From DASQUK01 sp035697145 (GTDB lineage Bacteria; Actinomycetota; Acidimicrobiia; Acidimicrobiales; VFJN01): a stretch of 6,467 bases of DNA. A program made the position numbers and the translations under genes. This document shows positions 1-4,447 of the stretch, one piece after another. The notes beneath the pieces are model-generated. The model searched no databases and was not told the origin of the DNA. It saw nothing but the letters and a program-made list of their open reading frames with translations. The DNA is taken from NCBI GenBank assembly GCA_035697145.1, contig DASSDL010000175.1:1-6467 (forward strand), in the 5' to 3' direction. Each line of letters begins with the position of its first letter. Position 1 is the first letter of the stretch.

Positions 1-1
1 C

Positions 2-259
2 GTGGGGCCCGACAACAAGGTCAAGCTCACGCTCACCTACCCCCAGTCGACCGGTCGCAACTTCGACGAGCTGCTCCGGGTGATCGACTCGTTGCAGCTC
101 ACGGCCAAGCACAAGGTGTCGACGCCGTCGGACTGGAAGCAGGGCGAGGACGTCATCATCATCCCGGCGGTCTCTGACGAAGAGGCGAAGGAGCGCTTCC
201 CCGAGGGGTGGGACGCCAAGAAGCCCTACCTCCGCCTCGTACCACAGCCGCGAGACTGA
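2..259 (+). CDS. 1-Cys peroxiredoxin (Prx6-type), C-terminal part only
   Basis: This is the last 85 or so residues of a thiol peroxidase that reduces hydrogen and alkyl peroxides in the cytoplasm. The reading frame is open to the left edge, so the GTG at 2 is an internal codon and the true start lies outside the window. The visible part matches the conserved C-terminal region of the Prx6/1-Cys family: a YPxSTGRNFDELLRVIDSLQ stretch, then a WKQGEDVIIIP stretch, SDEEAKERFPEGW, and the final KPYLRLVPQP. In family members this segment forms the dimer interface and the C-terminal arm. The peroxidatic cysteine (in a PVCTTE-like motif) would be upstream and cannot be checked here. It is followed by a strong hairpin at 292-332. 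The family call is confident because the tail is highly conserved; 2-Cys AhpC proteins lack it. Confidence 0.93.
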   Translation: MGPDNKVKLTLTYPQSTGRNFDELLRVIDSLQLTAKHKVSTPSDWKQGEDVIIIPAVSDEEAKERFPEGWDAKKPYLRLVPQPRD

Positions 260-291
260 GCGGCTCGGGTAATACTTCCTGCACGCACGGC

Positions 292-332
292 CAGCGCCCG
301 CCCCGTCGGCACCACCGGTGGGGCGGGCGCTG
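292..332 (+). terminator. GC-rich hairpin, probable terminator of the peroxiredoxin gene
   Basis: A perfect 13-bp inverted repeat (292-304 with 320-332, arms CAGCGCCCGCCCC and its complement) encloses a 15-nt loop. It starts 33 bp after the peroxiredoxin stop. No T-run follows, which is common in high-GC actinobacteria, so termination is inferred from position and stem strength. Being symmetric, it could also act on the other strand, but no minus-strand gene faces it closely. Confidence 0.6.
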
Positions 333-352
333 ACGCGCCGGCCCGCACGGTC

Positions 353-373
353 CTCGGCGCCATCGCCGCCGAG
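353..373. promoter_or_regulatory. 7-bp inverted repeat in the leader of the DUF3052 gene
   Basis: CTCGGCG (353-359) and CGCCGAG (367-373) are perfectly complementary across a 7-nt spacer, ending 16 bp before the ATG at 390. It could be an operator or a leader hairpin next to the ribosome binding site. No clear -35/-10 pair is visible between 333 and 389. The arms are GC-rich, so chance occurrence is possible. Confidence 0.3.
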
Positions 374-389
374 TGATAGGACGAGTGCG

Positions 390-812
390 ATGGCTGGCTA
401 CTCGGGAACCCCGCTGGCACGCAAGCTCGGTGTCCGACCCGGCGACAGCCTGGCATTGCTGGGCGCCCCCGACGGCTTCGCCATCGACGACCTGCCACCG
501 GGTGTCGAGGTGCGCCACCGGGCCCGGCCGGCAAGCGACGTGATCGTGTCGTTCCACACCCGTCATGCGGAACTGGCCCGCCGATTCCCGATCCTCATGC
601 GAGCACTGGTGGCAGACGGCGGCCTGTGGGTGGCATGGCCCAAGCGGGCGTCGGGGGTGGACACCGACATCACCGAGGACACCGTGCGCGAGGTGGCGTT
701 GCCCACCGGCATGGTCGACAACAAGGTCTGCGCCATCGACGACACCTGGTCGGGTCTGCGCCTGGTGCTCCGCAAGGAGCTCCGCGGCGGCCGGACCACC
801 GCGGGCGGCTGA
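390..812 (+). CDS. DUF3052 family protein
   Basis: This is a complete 140-residue protein of the actinobacterial DUF3052 family, whose biochemical function is not known to me. Family hallmarks are the N-terminal MAGYSGTPLARKLGVRPG (1-18), an LxxxPPGVEV segment (35-41), and the C-terminal signature with WVAWPK (80-85), TDITEDTVRE (92-101), GMVDNKVCAIDDTWSGL (107-123) and LRKE (127-130). No signal peptide or membrane segment is seen, so it should be cytoplasmic. An in-frame GTG lies upstream at 318, but it falls inside the upstream hairpin. The ATG at 390 gives the usual family N-terminus and has AGGA at 378-381, about 8 nt before it, so I choose it. The gene ends 49 bp before the stop of the convergent minus-strand gene, with repeat R1 filling that gap. 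Confidence 0.88.
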   Translation: MAGYSGTPLARKLGVRPGDSLALLGAPDGFAIDDLPPGVEVRHRARPASDVIVSFHTRHAELARRFPILMRALVADGGLWVAWPKRASGVDTDITEDTVREVALPTGMVDNKVCAIDDTWSGLRLVLRKELRGGRTTAGG

Positions 813-817
813 ACTCC

Positions 818-861
818 TCCCACGCGGGGTGCCTGCGGAACGCCCTGTCCGCTAGGCCTCT
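818..861 (-). repeat. Repeat R1, copy a (inverted relative to copy b at 4273-4316)
   Basis: This 44-bp element matches the reverse complement of 4273-4316 at 42 of 44 positions. It fills the gap between the stop of the DUF3052 gene (810-812) and the stop of the convergent KSI-like gene (its last base is the first base of that stop codon). Read on the minus strand it contains GCGGA-N8-TCCGC, a 5-bp stem. Its place between two convergent stops fits a bidirectional terminator-like or repetitive extragenic element. It is not associated with any transposase. Confidence 0.85.
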
Positions 862-1250
862 CAGTCGCGCGCCGGCCGCATCGTGGCGACGTCGTAGAAC
901 GTCCGGTTGGAGGTGATCTTGCCGTCGGTGTCGAAGCTCATGTGGTCGATGACGTCGAACGTGTAGGTCTCACCCCCGAGGTTGGGGCGGGCCTCGAACG
1001 TGAACGCAGCCTCCTGCCCGATGATGATGCGGAGGTCACCTGCCCTGAGCTCGATGCGGTCGGGGATCGCGTGAGCCTCGTCCCAGAAGTCGCCGATCGC
1101 CTCGAGGCCCTCTCGGCGTGCCGTCCCGACCGGGTCCTCGATCCAGGCTCCGTCGGCGAAGCATTCGAGCCATCCCTCACGGTCCGTGGCGGAGAAGGTG
1201 GCGAAATAGGTGTCGATGGTCGTCATGATGCTGTCGCGGCTGCCGGCCAT
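861..1250 (-). CDS. NTF2-fold / SnoaL-like protein, ketosteroid-isomerase-like
   Basis: A 129-residue single-domain protein of the NTF2-like/SnoaL superfamily, which uses a cone-shaped pocket to bind small hydrophobic ligands. The residue pattern fits the ketosteroid isomerase branch: Tyr15 (DTYFATFSATD), Asp39 in the IEDPVG motif, and Asp102 in VIDHMSF align with the Tyr/Asp/Asp catalytic set of bacterial delta-5-3-ketosteroid isomerases. Length (about 125-135) also fits. I infer a possible isomerase or related activity; the natural substrate is unknown, and many such proteins have other roles. The ATG at 1250 is chosen as the longest good start; Met9 (codon at 1224-1226) is an alternative, and neither has a strong Shine-Dalgarno. 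It lies 24 bp after the NADH dehydrogenase gene in the same direction, so the two are probably co-transcribed. Confidence 0.82.
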   Translation of the reverse strand: MAGSRDSIMTTIDTYFATFSATDREGWLECFADGAWIEDPVGTARREGLEAIGDFWDEAHAIPDRIELRAGDLRIIIGQEAAFTFEARPNLGGETYTFDVIDHMSFDTDGKITSNRTFYDVATMRPARD

Positions 1251-1262
1251 GGACCGAAGCTA

Positions 1263-1279
1263 CCTGACAGTGCGTCAGG
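1263..1279. promoter_or_regulatory. 17-bp palindrome between the NADH dehydrogenase stop and the KSI-like start
   Basis: CCTGACAGTGCGTCAGG has perfect 6-bp arms around a 5-nt spacer and overlaps the stop codon of the NADH dehydrogenase gene (1275-1277). It begins 12 bp upstream of the KSI-like ATG. The size and symmetry resemble a TetR-type operator, which could give the downstream gene its own control. A small hairpin at the operon junction is the other reading. No matching repressor gene is in the window. Confidence 0.4.
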
Positions 1280-2651
1280 ATCTGGTGTTATCCACAGCGG
1301 TTTTTGCACGTTCCGTAGCCGTGGCCGGGCCCGGGCCGGAGTCGCGGCGCAGGATGATGCGGGGACCGCGATCCCAGGTGAGGTACCCCCAGGCCCAGTT
1401 GAGCAGCACCGAGGCCCGATTGCGTACGCCCGCGAGGTAGAGGATGTGGAGCCCCAGCCACGCGAGCCAGGCCAGCGTCCCGTGGAGCCGTATGCGGCCC
1501 GGCAGTTCGGCGATCGCCGCCCGCCGTCCGATCGTCGCCATCGTACCCTTGTCCCGGAACCGGAACGGCTGGGTGGGCTTGCCTTCGGCCAGGCGACCGA
1601 TCTGCCGGGCGACGTGGGCCCCAGACTGCATCGCCACCGGCGCCAGCTGCGGCAACACGCCGGACCCCCGCTTGGCGTGAGGAGCTGCGACATCGCCCAC
1701 GGCCCACGCGCCCTGGTGGACATGCTTCCCGCTCCCACGGCCGCTCGGGACATGCCTTCCGCTCCCACGGCCGCTCGGGCCGGGCACCGACAGGTCCGCG
1801 GCCACCTCCACCCGTCCGGACGTCGTGGTCGCCAAACCCATCGCCCGGGCAACAGGATGGGCGCGCACGCCCGCCGCCCAGATCACGGTGCGGGCCGGGA
1901 GGACCTCACCCGAGGTGAAGCGCACGTGGTCGGGCGTCACCTCGTCCACGGTCTCCTCGAGGCGGACCTCGACCTGGCGCGCCCGCAGCGCATCGAGCGC
2001 GGCCCGTTGAGAAGAAGAGTGGAACGGCGGCAGCAACCGATCCCTCGTCTCCACCAGCACGACCCGGGCCCGGCCGACGCCCAGCGAGGGGTAGTCACGC
2101 TTGAACACAACGGCGAACAGCTCCGCCAGCGCCCCCGCCATCTCCACCCCCGTGGGGCCGCCGCCGACCACGACGAAGTTGAGCTCGCCGTCGTCGACGA
2201 GCGATGGATCGGCGTCGGCAGCCTCGAAGCGCGACACGACGTGGTTGCGGACCTCGACAGCGTCCTCGAGCGTGTACAGCGGCAGCGCGTACTCCGCGGC
2301 GCCGGGCACGCCGAACCACGTGGCGACGGCGCCCATGGCCAGCACCAGGTGGTCGAACGGCACGGGCTGGTGGTCTGCTAGCAGTACCTCACGCCTCTCC
2401 CAGTCGACACCGGTGACGTCGCCCACGAGCACCCGCAGGTTCCGCTGCCGGTGAAACAGGCCGCGTACCGGGTGGGCGACGTCGGCGGCGTTCAGGCCCG
2501 CGGTGGCCACCTGGTACAGCAGCGGCTGGAAGGTTGTGAAGTTGTTGCGGTCGATGAGCGTGACCTCGACGGGCAGGCGGTCCAGGCCCCGGGCCACGGC
2601 GAGACCACCGAACCCGGCACCGACGATCACGACGTGCGGTCGCACACCCAT
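1275..2651 (-). CDS. ndh: Type II NADH dehydrogenase (NDH-2)
   Basis: This 458-residue flavoprotein should oxidise NADH and reduce quinone at the inner face of the membrane without pumping protons. The FAD-binding GAGFGG is at 11-16, followed by the NDH-2 signature DRNNFTTFQPLLYQVATAGL (34-53). The NADH-binding GGGPTGVEMAGALAE is at 163-177, and the second FAD motif AWAVGDVAA is at 315-323. A hydrophobic C-terminal stretch (about 392-425) matches the membrane-anchoring tail of the family. Start: ATG at 2651 with GGGAGGT (2663-2657) 5 nt upstream, a strong site. Upstream lie a TTGACG -35 and a Rex-like operator. It is oddly expanded: residues 292-311 are a 10-residue tandem duplication inserted just before the conserved GD motif, where relatives have only a few residues. 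Non-NDH-2 FAD oxidoreductases are less likely given the FQPLLYQVATAGL block and the tail. Confidence 0.93.
   Translation of the reverse strand: MGVRPHVVIVGAGFGGLAVARGLDRLPVEVTLIDRNNFTTFQPLLYQVATAGLNAADVAHPVRGLFHRQRNLRVLVGDVTGVDWERREVLLADHQPVPFDHLVLAMGAVATWFGVPGAAEYALPLYTLEDAVEVRNHVVSRFEAADADPSLVDDGELNFVVVGGGPTGVEMAGALAELFAVVFKRDYPSLGVGRARVVLVETRDRLLPPFHSSSQRAALDALRARQVEVRLEETVDEVTPDHVRFTSGEVLPARTVIWAAGVRAHPVARAMGLATTTSGRVEVAADLSVPGPSGRGSGRHVPSGRGSGKHVHQGAWAVGDVAAPHAKRGSGVLPQLAPVAMQSGAHVARQIGRLAEGKPTQPFRFRDKGTMATIGRRAAIAELPGRIRLHGTLAWLAWLGLHILYLAGVRNRASVLLNWAWGYLTWDRGPRIILRRDSGPGPATATERAKTAVDNTRS
1720..1779 (-). repeat. In-frame 30-bp tandem repeat inside the NADH dehydrogenase gene
   Basis: Two adjacent 30-bp units (1720-1749 and 1750-1779) agree at 28 of 30 positions. 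They encode PSGRGSGRHV and PSGRGSGKHV (residues 292-301 and 302-311). The repeat keeps frame and adds a Gly/Arg/Ser loop between the DLSVPG strand and the AWAVGD FAD-contact motif. This is a length expansion relative to the family, by local duplication or by insertion of a dispersed repeat. Confidence 0.85.
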
Positions 2652-2656
2652 GGGAT

Positions 2657-2663
2657 ACCTCCC
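2657..2663 (-). promoter_or_regulatory. Strong ribosome binding site of the NADH dehydrogenase gene
   Basis: GGGAGGT on the minus strand, 5 nt before the ATG at 2651, is the best Shine-Dalgarno in the window and fixes this start. Confidence 0.75.
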
Positions 2664-2666
2664 GGT

Positions 2667-2695
2667 GGGTTAGTGAATCACTTCACAATCGTCAA
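2667..2695 (-). promoter_or_regulatory. Predicted promoter of the NADH dehydrogenase / KSI-like operon
   Basis: On the minus strand TTGACG (2695-2690) is a near-consensus -35 hexamer. After exactly 17 bp follows TAACCC (2672-2667), a weak -10. The predicted transcript would start near 2660 and have a very short leader carrying the GGGAGGT site. The weak -10 is the main doubt. The whole spacer is occupied by the Rex-like palindrome. Confidence 0.5.
2671..2688. promoter_or_regulatory. Rex-like redox operator
   Basis: The plus strand reads TAGTGAA-TCAC-TTCACAA. The Rex consensus is TTGTGAA-N4-TTCACAA, so 13 of 14 specified positions agree. Rex is an NADH/NAD+-sensing repressor of respiratory genes in Gram-positive bacteria, and NADH dehydrogenase is an expected target. 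The site fills the -35/-10 spacer, an ideal place for repression. The minus strand can also be read as a CRP/FNR-type site (TGTGA-N6-TCACT, 9 of 10 positions), so a cAMP receptor-type regulator is the alternative. Neither regulator gene is in the window. Confidence 0.65.
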
Positions 2696-2752
2696 CGGTC
2701 GGGGGTGCAGCGACATTCCGCATTTTGTTCGCGGGATCGGCTGCCAGAGCGA

Positions 2753-2820
2753 CCAAGAACGTGCGCGGATAGACACGTAATCCTGGCTCTCGGTGGTCAG
2801 CGCTGCTGGGAGGCCCAGCT
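2753..2820 (-). repeat. Repeat R2, copy a (inverted relative to copy b at 4342-4409)
   Basis: This 68-bp element matches the reverse complement of 4342-4409 at 65 of 68 positions. On the minus strand it begins inside the TAG stop codon of the AraC-type gene. Its first 16 nt contain a perfect hairpin (GCTGGG-CCT-CCCAGC), and it ends with a CGTGT...GCACG stem closed by one G-T wobble pair. It lies between the AraC-type gene and the NADH dehydrogenase promoter, so it may help separate the two transcripts. Confidence 0.87.
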
Positions 2821-3841
2821 ACGACGCGACCGCGTCGAGGCGGAACGTCCGCCGGTACGCCGCCGGAGACGTGCCGGCCACGCGCCGGAAGTGCGTGCGG
2901 AACGAGGTGGCGGTGCCGAACCCGCACTGCTGCGCCACGAGCTCGATGGGCAGGTCGGTGGCCTCCAGCAGTCGCTGGGCGTGGAGCACCCGCTGGCGCA
3001 GCAGCCACTGCATGGGCGTCGTCCCGGTGACCGCCCTGAACCGCCGGGCGAACGTACGGGAGCTGAGCAACGCCCGCCTTGCCAGATCGTCCACCGTCAG
3101 CGGCTCGTGGAGATGACCGGCGGCCCACTCGAGGGTGCGGCCGATCACGTCGTCGTCGGGCGTGGCCGGCACCGGCGCGTCGACGAACTGCGCCTGGCCC
3201 CCGTCGCGTTGCGGCGGCACGACCATGCGCCGTGCCACCTTGTTGGCGACGTTGGCACCGTGGTCCAGCCGCACGATGTGCAGGCACAGGTCGATGCCGG
3301 CGGCGGTGCCCGCCGACGTGAAGATGCCGTTGCCGGCGTCGACGAATAGGACGTTCGGGTCGACGTCGACCTCGGGATAGCAGCGAGCCAGCTCACCGGC
3401 GTACATCCAGTGCGTCGTCGCCCGCCGGCCGTCGAGGAGGCCGGTCTGCGCCAGGAGGAAGGCGCCCGAGCAGACGCTCACGAGCCGCCCACCGCGGTCG
3501 TGGACCGCGCGCAGCGCGTCGAGGAGGGCCGGATCGGCCCGGGCGTCCAGGTCGGGCCAGGTCGGCACTATGACCGTGTCGGCCTCGGCGATGTCCTCGA
3601 GCGTCCATGGTGTGCTGATCGACCAGTCGCCGTCGGTCACCGGAACCGGGTTGCCGAGGACGGCCACCACGCGGAAGTCGTACCAGGGATCGGAATACTC
3701 GGATCGGTCGAGCCCGAACACCTCGTGGGCGACGCCGAGCTCGAAGGCCGCAACGTGCGGGCCGACCACCGCAGCGACGAGGTGCGGGCGGCGTGCCCGC
3801 CTCTCACGAAACCGGGCACTGTGGCGTTGCACAGATGTCAT
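2819..3841 (-). CDS. AraC-family regulator with an N-terminal DJ-1/PfpI (GATase1-like) domain
   Basis: A 340-residue transcription factor of the GlxA-like type. The N-terminal DJ-1/PfpI domain spans about 19-190; VSVCSGAFLLAQTGLLDGRRATTHW (121-145) is the nucleophile-elbow region, with Cys124 at the usual cysteine position. In these regulators the domain is thought to act as a ligand sensor rather than an enzyme. The C-terminal AraC domain (about 230-335) has two helix-turn-helix motifs: LTVDDLARRALLSSRTFARRF (248-268) and LPIELVAQQCGFGTATSFRTHFRR (297-320), followed by GTSPAAYRR. The frame is open to an ATG at 4153, but that would cover the divergent small gene and exceed the family's usual 310-340 residues, so I place the start at ATG 3841. 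No Shine-Dalgarno is seen there; GTG at 3832 is another option. The effector and target genes are unknown; the adjacent genes on either side are candidates. Confidence 0.88.
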   Translation of the reverse strand: MTSVQRHSARFRERRARRPHLVAAVVGPHVAAFELGVAHEVFGLDRSEYSDPWYDFRVVAVLGNPVPVTDGDWSISTPWTLEDIAEADTVIVPTWPDLDARADPALLDALRAVHDRGGRLVSVCSGAFLLAQTGLLDGRRATTHWMYAGELARCYPEVDVDPNVLFVDAGNGIFTSAGTAAGIDLCLHIVRLDHGANVANKVARRMVVPPQRDGGQAQFVDAPVPATPDDDVIGRTLEWAAGHLHEPLTVDDLARRALLSSRTFARRFRAVTGTTPMQWLLRQRVLHAQRLLEATDLPIELVAQQCGFGTATSFRTHFRRVAGTSPAAYRRTFRLDAVAS

Positions 3842-3851
3842 GCCGGTAGTT

Positions 3852-3886
3852 TGGCAGAAACCTTTCGAACATGTGCGGCGCTGCCA
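3852..3886. promoter_or_regulatory. Inverted repeat in the divergent intergenic region
   Basis: TGGCAG (3852-3857) and CTGCCA (3881-3886) are perfect 6-bp arms 23 bp apart, in the 81-bp gap between the AraC-type regulator and the divergent small gene. GAAACCTTTC, itself a short palindrome, lies between them. The spacing of the arms (29 bp centre to centre) is compatible with an AraC-family or looping site. Autoregulation is an inference from location only. Confidence 0.3.
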
Positions 3887-3922
3887 CTCGTCAGATCCGC
3901 CCGGCCGATGGAGGATGAGTAC

Positions 3923-4093
3923 ATGTTCAGCGTGAATTGCCCTCGACACGGCAGCGAGGTGCTGCTCAGCGAGAGCCGGATCCTCGGCATCGACCGCACC
4001 GGCGACCACCTCACGGTCCGCTGGGTTTGCTGGTGCGGACACGTCGGTTCCCACCACTCCGGCCGCCCGCGCCGATCGCTCGAGATCATCTGA
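3923..4093 (+). CDS. Small Cys/His protein, possible zinc-ribbon-like, function unknown
   Basis: A 56-residue protein resembling a short conserved family of unknown function common in actinobacteria. The N-terminal MFSVNCPRHGSEVLL and the central VRWVCWCGHVGSHHSG carry Cys6 and His9 (CPRH) and Cys36, Cys38 and His40 (CWCGH). Two such clusters about 27 residues apart could bind one zinc ion; metal binding is inferred, not shown. The start at ATG 3923 has GGAGG at 3910-3914, 8 nt upstream; ATG 3908 in the same frame would add five residues but lacks such a site. It is divergent from the AraC-type regulator, which may share its control region. The competing minus-strand extension of that regulator through this region has no recognisable domain. 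Confidence 0.7.
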   Translation: MFSVNCPRHGSEVLLSESRILGIDRTGDHLTVRWVCWCGHVGSHHSGRPRRSLEII

Positions 4094-4108
4094 CCCCTTG
4101 TCACCGAG

Positions 4109-4133
4109 CCGTCGCCAAACTTTCCGCCGACGG
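4109..4133 (+). terminator. Weak hairpin with T-rich tail after the small Cys/His gene
   Basis: CCGTCG (4109-4114) pairs with CGACGG (4128-4133) across a 13-nt loop, followed by TGTTTGT. It lies 15 bp after the stop at 4093, so it could end that transcript. The stem is only 6 bp. Confidence 0.4.
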
Positions 4134-4168
4134 TGTTTGTCCACCGAAGGCATGGGGTAGCGTGGGGT

Positions 4169-4227
4169 AACAGGCCAGCTGGGGGCGGGGTGCCTGTCCG
4201 CCCGCCCGCCCCGCCCCCCTGGCTGTT
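4169..4227. terminator. Very stable GC hairpin in the 354-bp gap
   Basis: The left arm (4169-4190) and right arm (4209-4227) form 19 base pairs in three blocks: AACAG/CTGTT, CCAG/CTGG and GGGGGCGGGG/CCCCGCCCCC. They are separated by a one-base and a two-base bulge on the left side, and the loop is 18 nt. TTT follows the right arm. It could be a second terminator, a transcription barrier before the metal regulator, or the first stem of a leader RNA. A possible TAGCGT -10 lies at 4158-4163 just upstream, but with no convincing -35. Confidence 0.55.
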
Positions 4228-4272
4228 TCGTACATCGGGCGGCTCAGGCGGCCCGGTGGCGCGTCTGGGGCT

Positions 4273-4316
4273 AGAGGCCCAGCGGATAGGGCGTTCCGCA
4301 GGCACCCCGCGTGGGA
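4273..4316 (+). repeat. Repeat R1, copy b
   Basis: Inverted copy of 818-861 with two differences (C for T at 4280 and T for C at 4287). Here it stands in non-coding DNA rather than between gene ends, and is followed after 25 bp by R2 copy b. Both differences fall in segments that pair with R2 copy b. Confidence 0.85.
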
Positions 4317-4397
4317 ATTTGTTGCCGGGTCGCAGCTCAACAGCTGGGCCTCCCAGCAGCGCTGACCACCGAGGGCCAGGATGACGTGCCTATCCGC
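4274..4397 (+). other. Composite R1-R2 block with long-range complementarity, possible structured RNA element
   Basis: GAGGCCCAGC (4274-4283) is perfectly complementary to GCTGGGCCTC (4343-4352), and the adjoining GCGGATAGG (4282-4290) is perfectly complementary to CCTATCCGC (4389-4397). The two stems share two bases, so they are alternatives or must each shorten. TGTTG (4320-4324) with CAACA (4338-4342) would stack directly on the first stem. This is a branched fold that could be RNA or DNA-level structure. No known riboswitch class is recognised, and expression is unproven. Confidence 0.35.
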
Positions 4398-4409
4398 GCA
4401 CGTTCTTGG
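4342..4409 (+). repeat. Repeat R2, copy b
   Basis: Inverted copy of 2753-2820 with three differences. It contains the GCTGGG-CCT-CCCAGC hairpin (4343-4357) and a CGTGC...GCACG stem (4385-4402). In copy a the second stem has T in place of C, which keeps a G-T wobble pair. It ends about 30 bp before the -10 region of the metal regulator gene. Confidence 0.87.
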
Positions 4410-4413
4410 ACTC

Positions 4414-4444
4414 CAGGTCAGGCGCAGATGCCCACCTGTAGGCT
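4414..4444 (+). promoter_or_regulatory. Putative leaderless promoter and operator of the DtxR-family gene
   Basis: TAGGCT (4439-4444) fits an actinobacterial TANNNT -10. A start 7 nt downstream would fall on the GTG at 4451, implying a leaderless mRNA, consistent with the absence of a Shine-Dalgarno. Immediately upstream an imperfect palindrome spans 4414-4438, with outer arms CAGGT/ACCTG and inner GGC/GCC. Its left arm AGGTCAGGC resembles the DtxR half-site AGGTTAGGC. Autoregulation by the encoded metal sensor is an inference. No good -35 is seen. Confidence 0.4.
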
Positions 4445-4447
4445 GAC

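Noticed and set aside
318..389. GTG 318 as start of the DUF3052 protein
   Set aside because: It falls in the loop and arm of the strong hairpin at 292-332, and the extra residues are absent from the family; ATG 390 has a better ribosome site.
818..861. R1 and R2 as ends of an insertion sequence
   Set aside because: No transposase, no target-site duplication and no terminal inverted-repeat arrangement around a single cargo; the enclosed genes are ordinary chromosomal genes.
942..2381. 479-residue open frame on the plus strand
   Set aside because: It lies antisense to the NADH dehydrogenase and KSI-like genes, is rich in Arg/His/Gly/Pro, and shows no domain; a high-GC shadow of the real minus-strand genes.
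2705..3349. 214-residue plus-strand frame
   Set aside because: Antisense to the AraC-type gene, with low-complexity Arg/Gly composition and no recognisable domain.
3842..4153. N-terminal extension of the AraC-type regulator to ATG 4153
   Set aside because: It would add 104 residues with no domain, exceed the usual family length, and run antisense through the small Cys/His gene.
4150..4240. Possible yybP-ykoY (manganese) riboswitch before the DtxR-family gene, prompted by GGGGTAGCG
   Set aside because: The conserved GGGGAGUAG core and the partner loop are not present, the gene is a regulator rather than an exporter, and its start looks leaderless.
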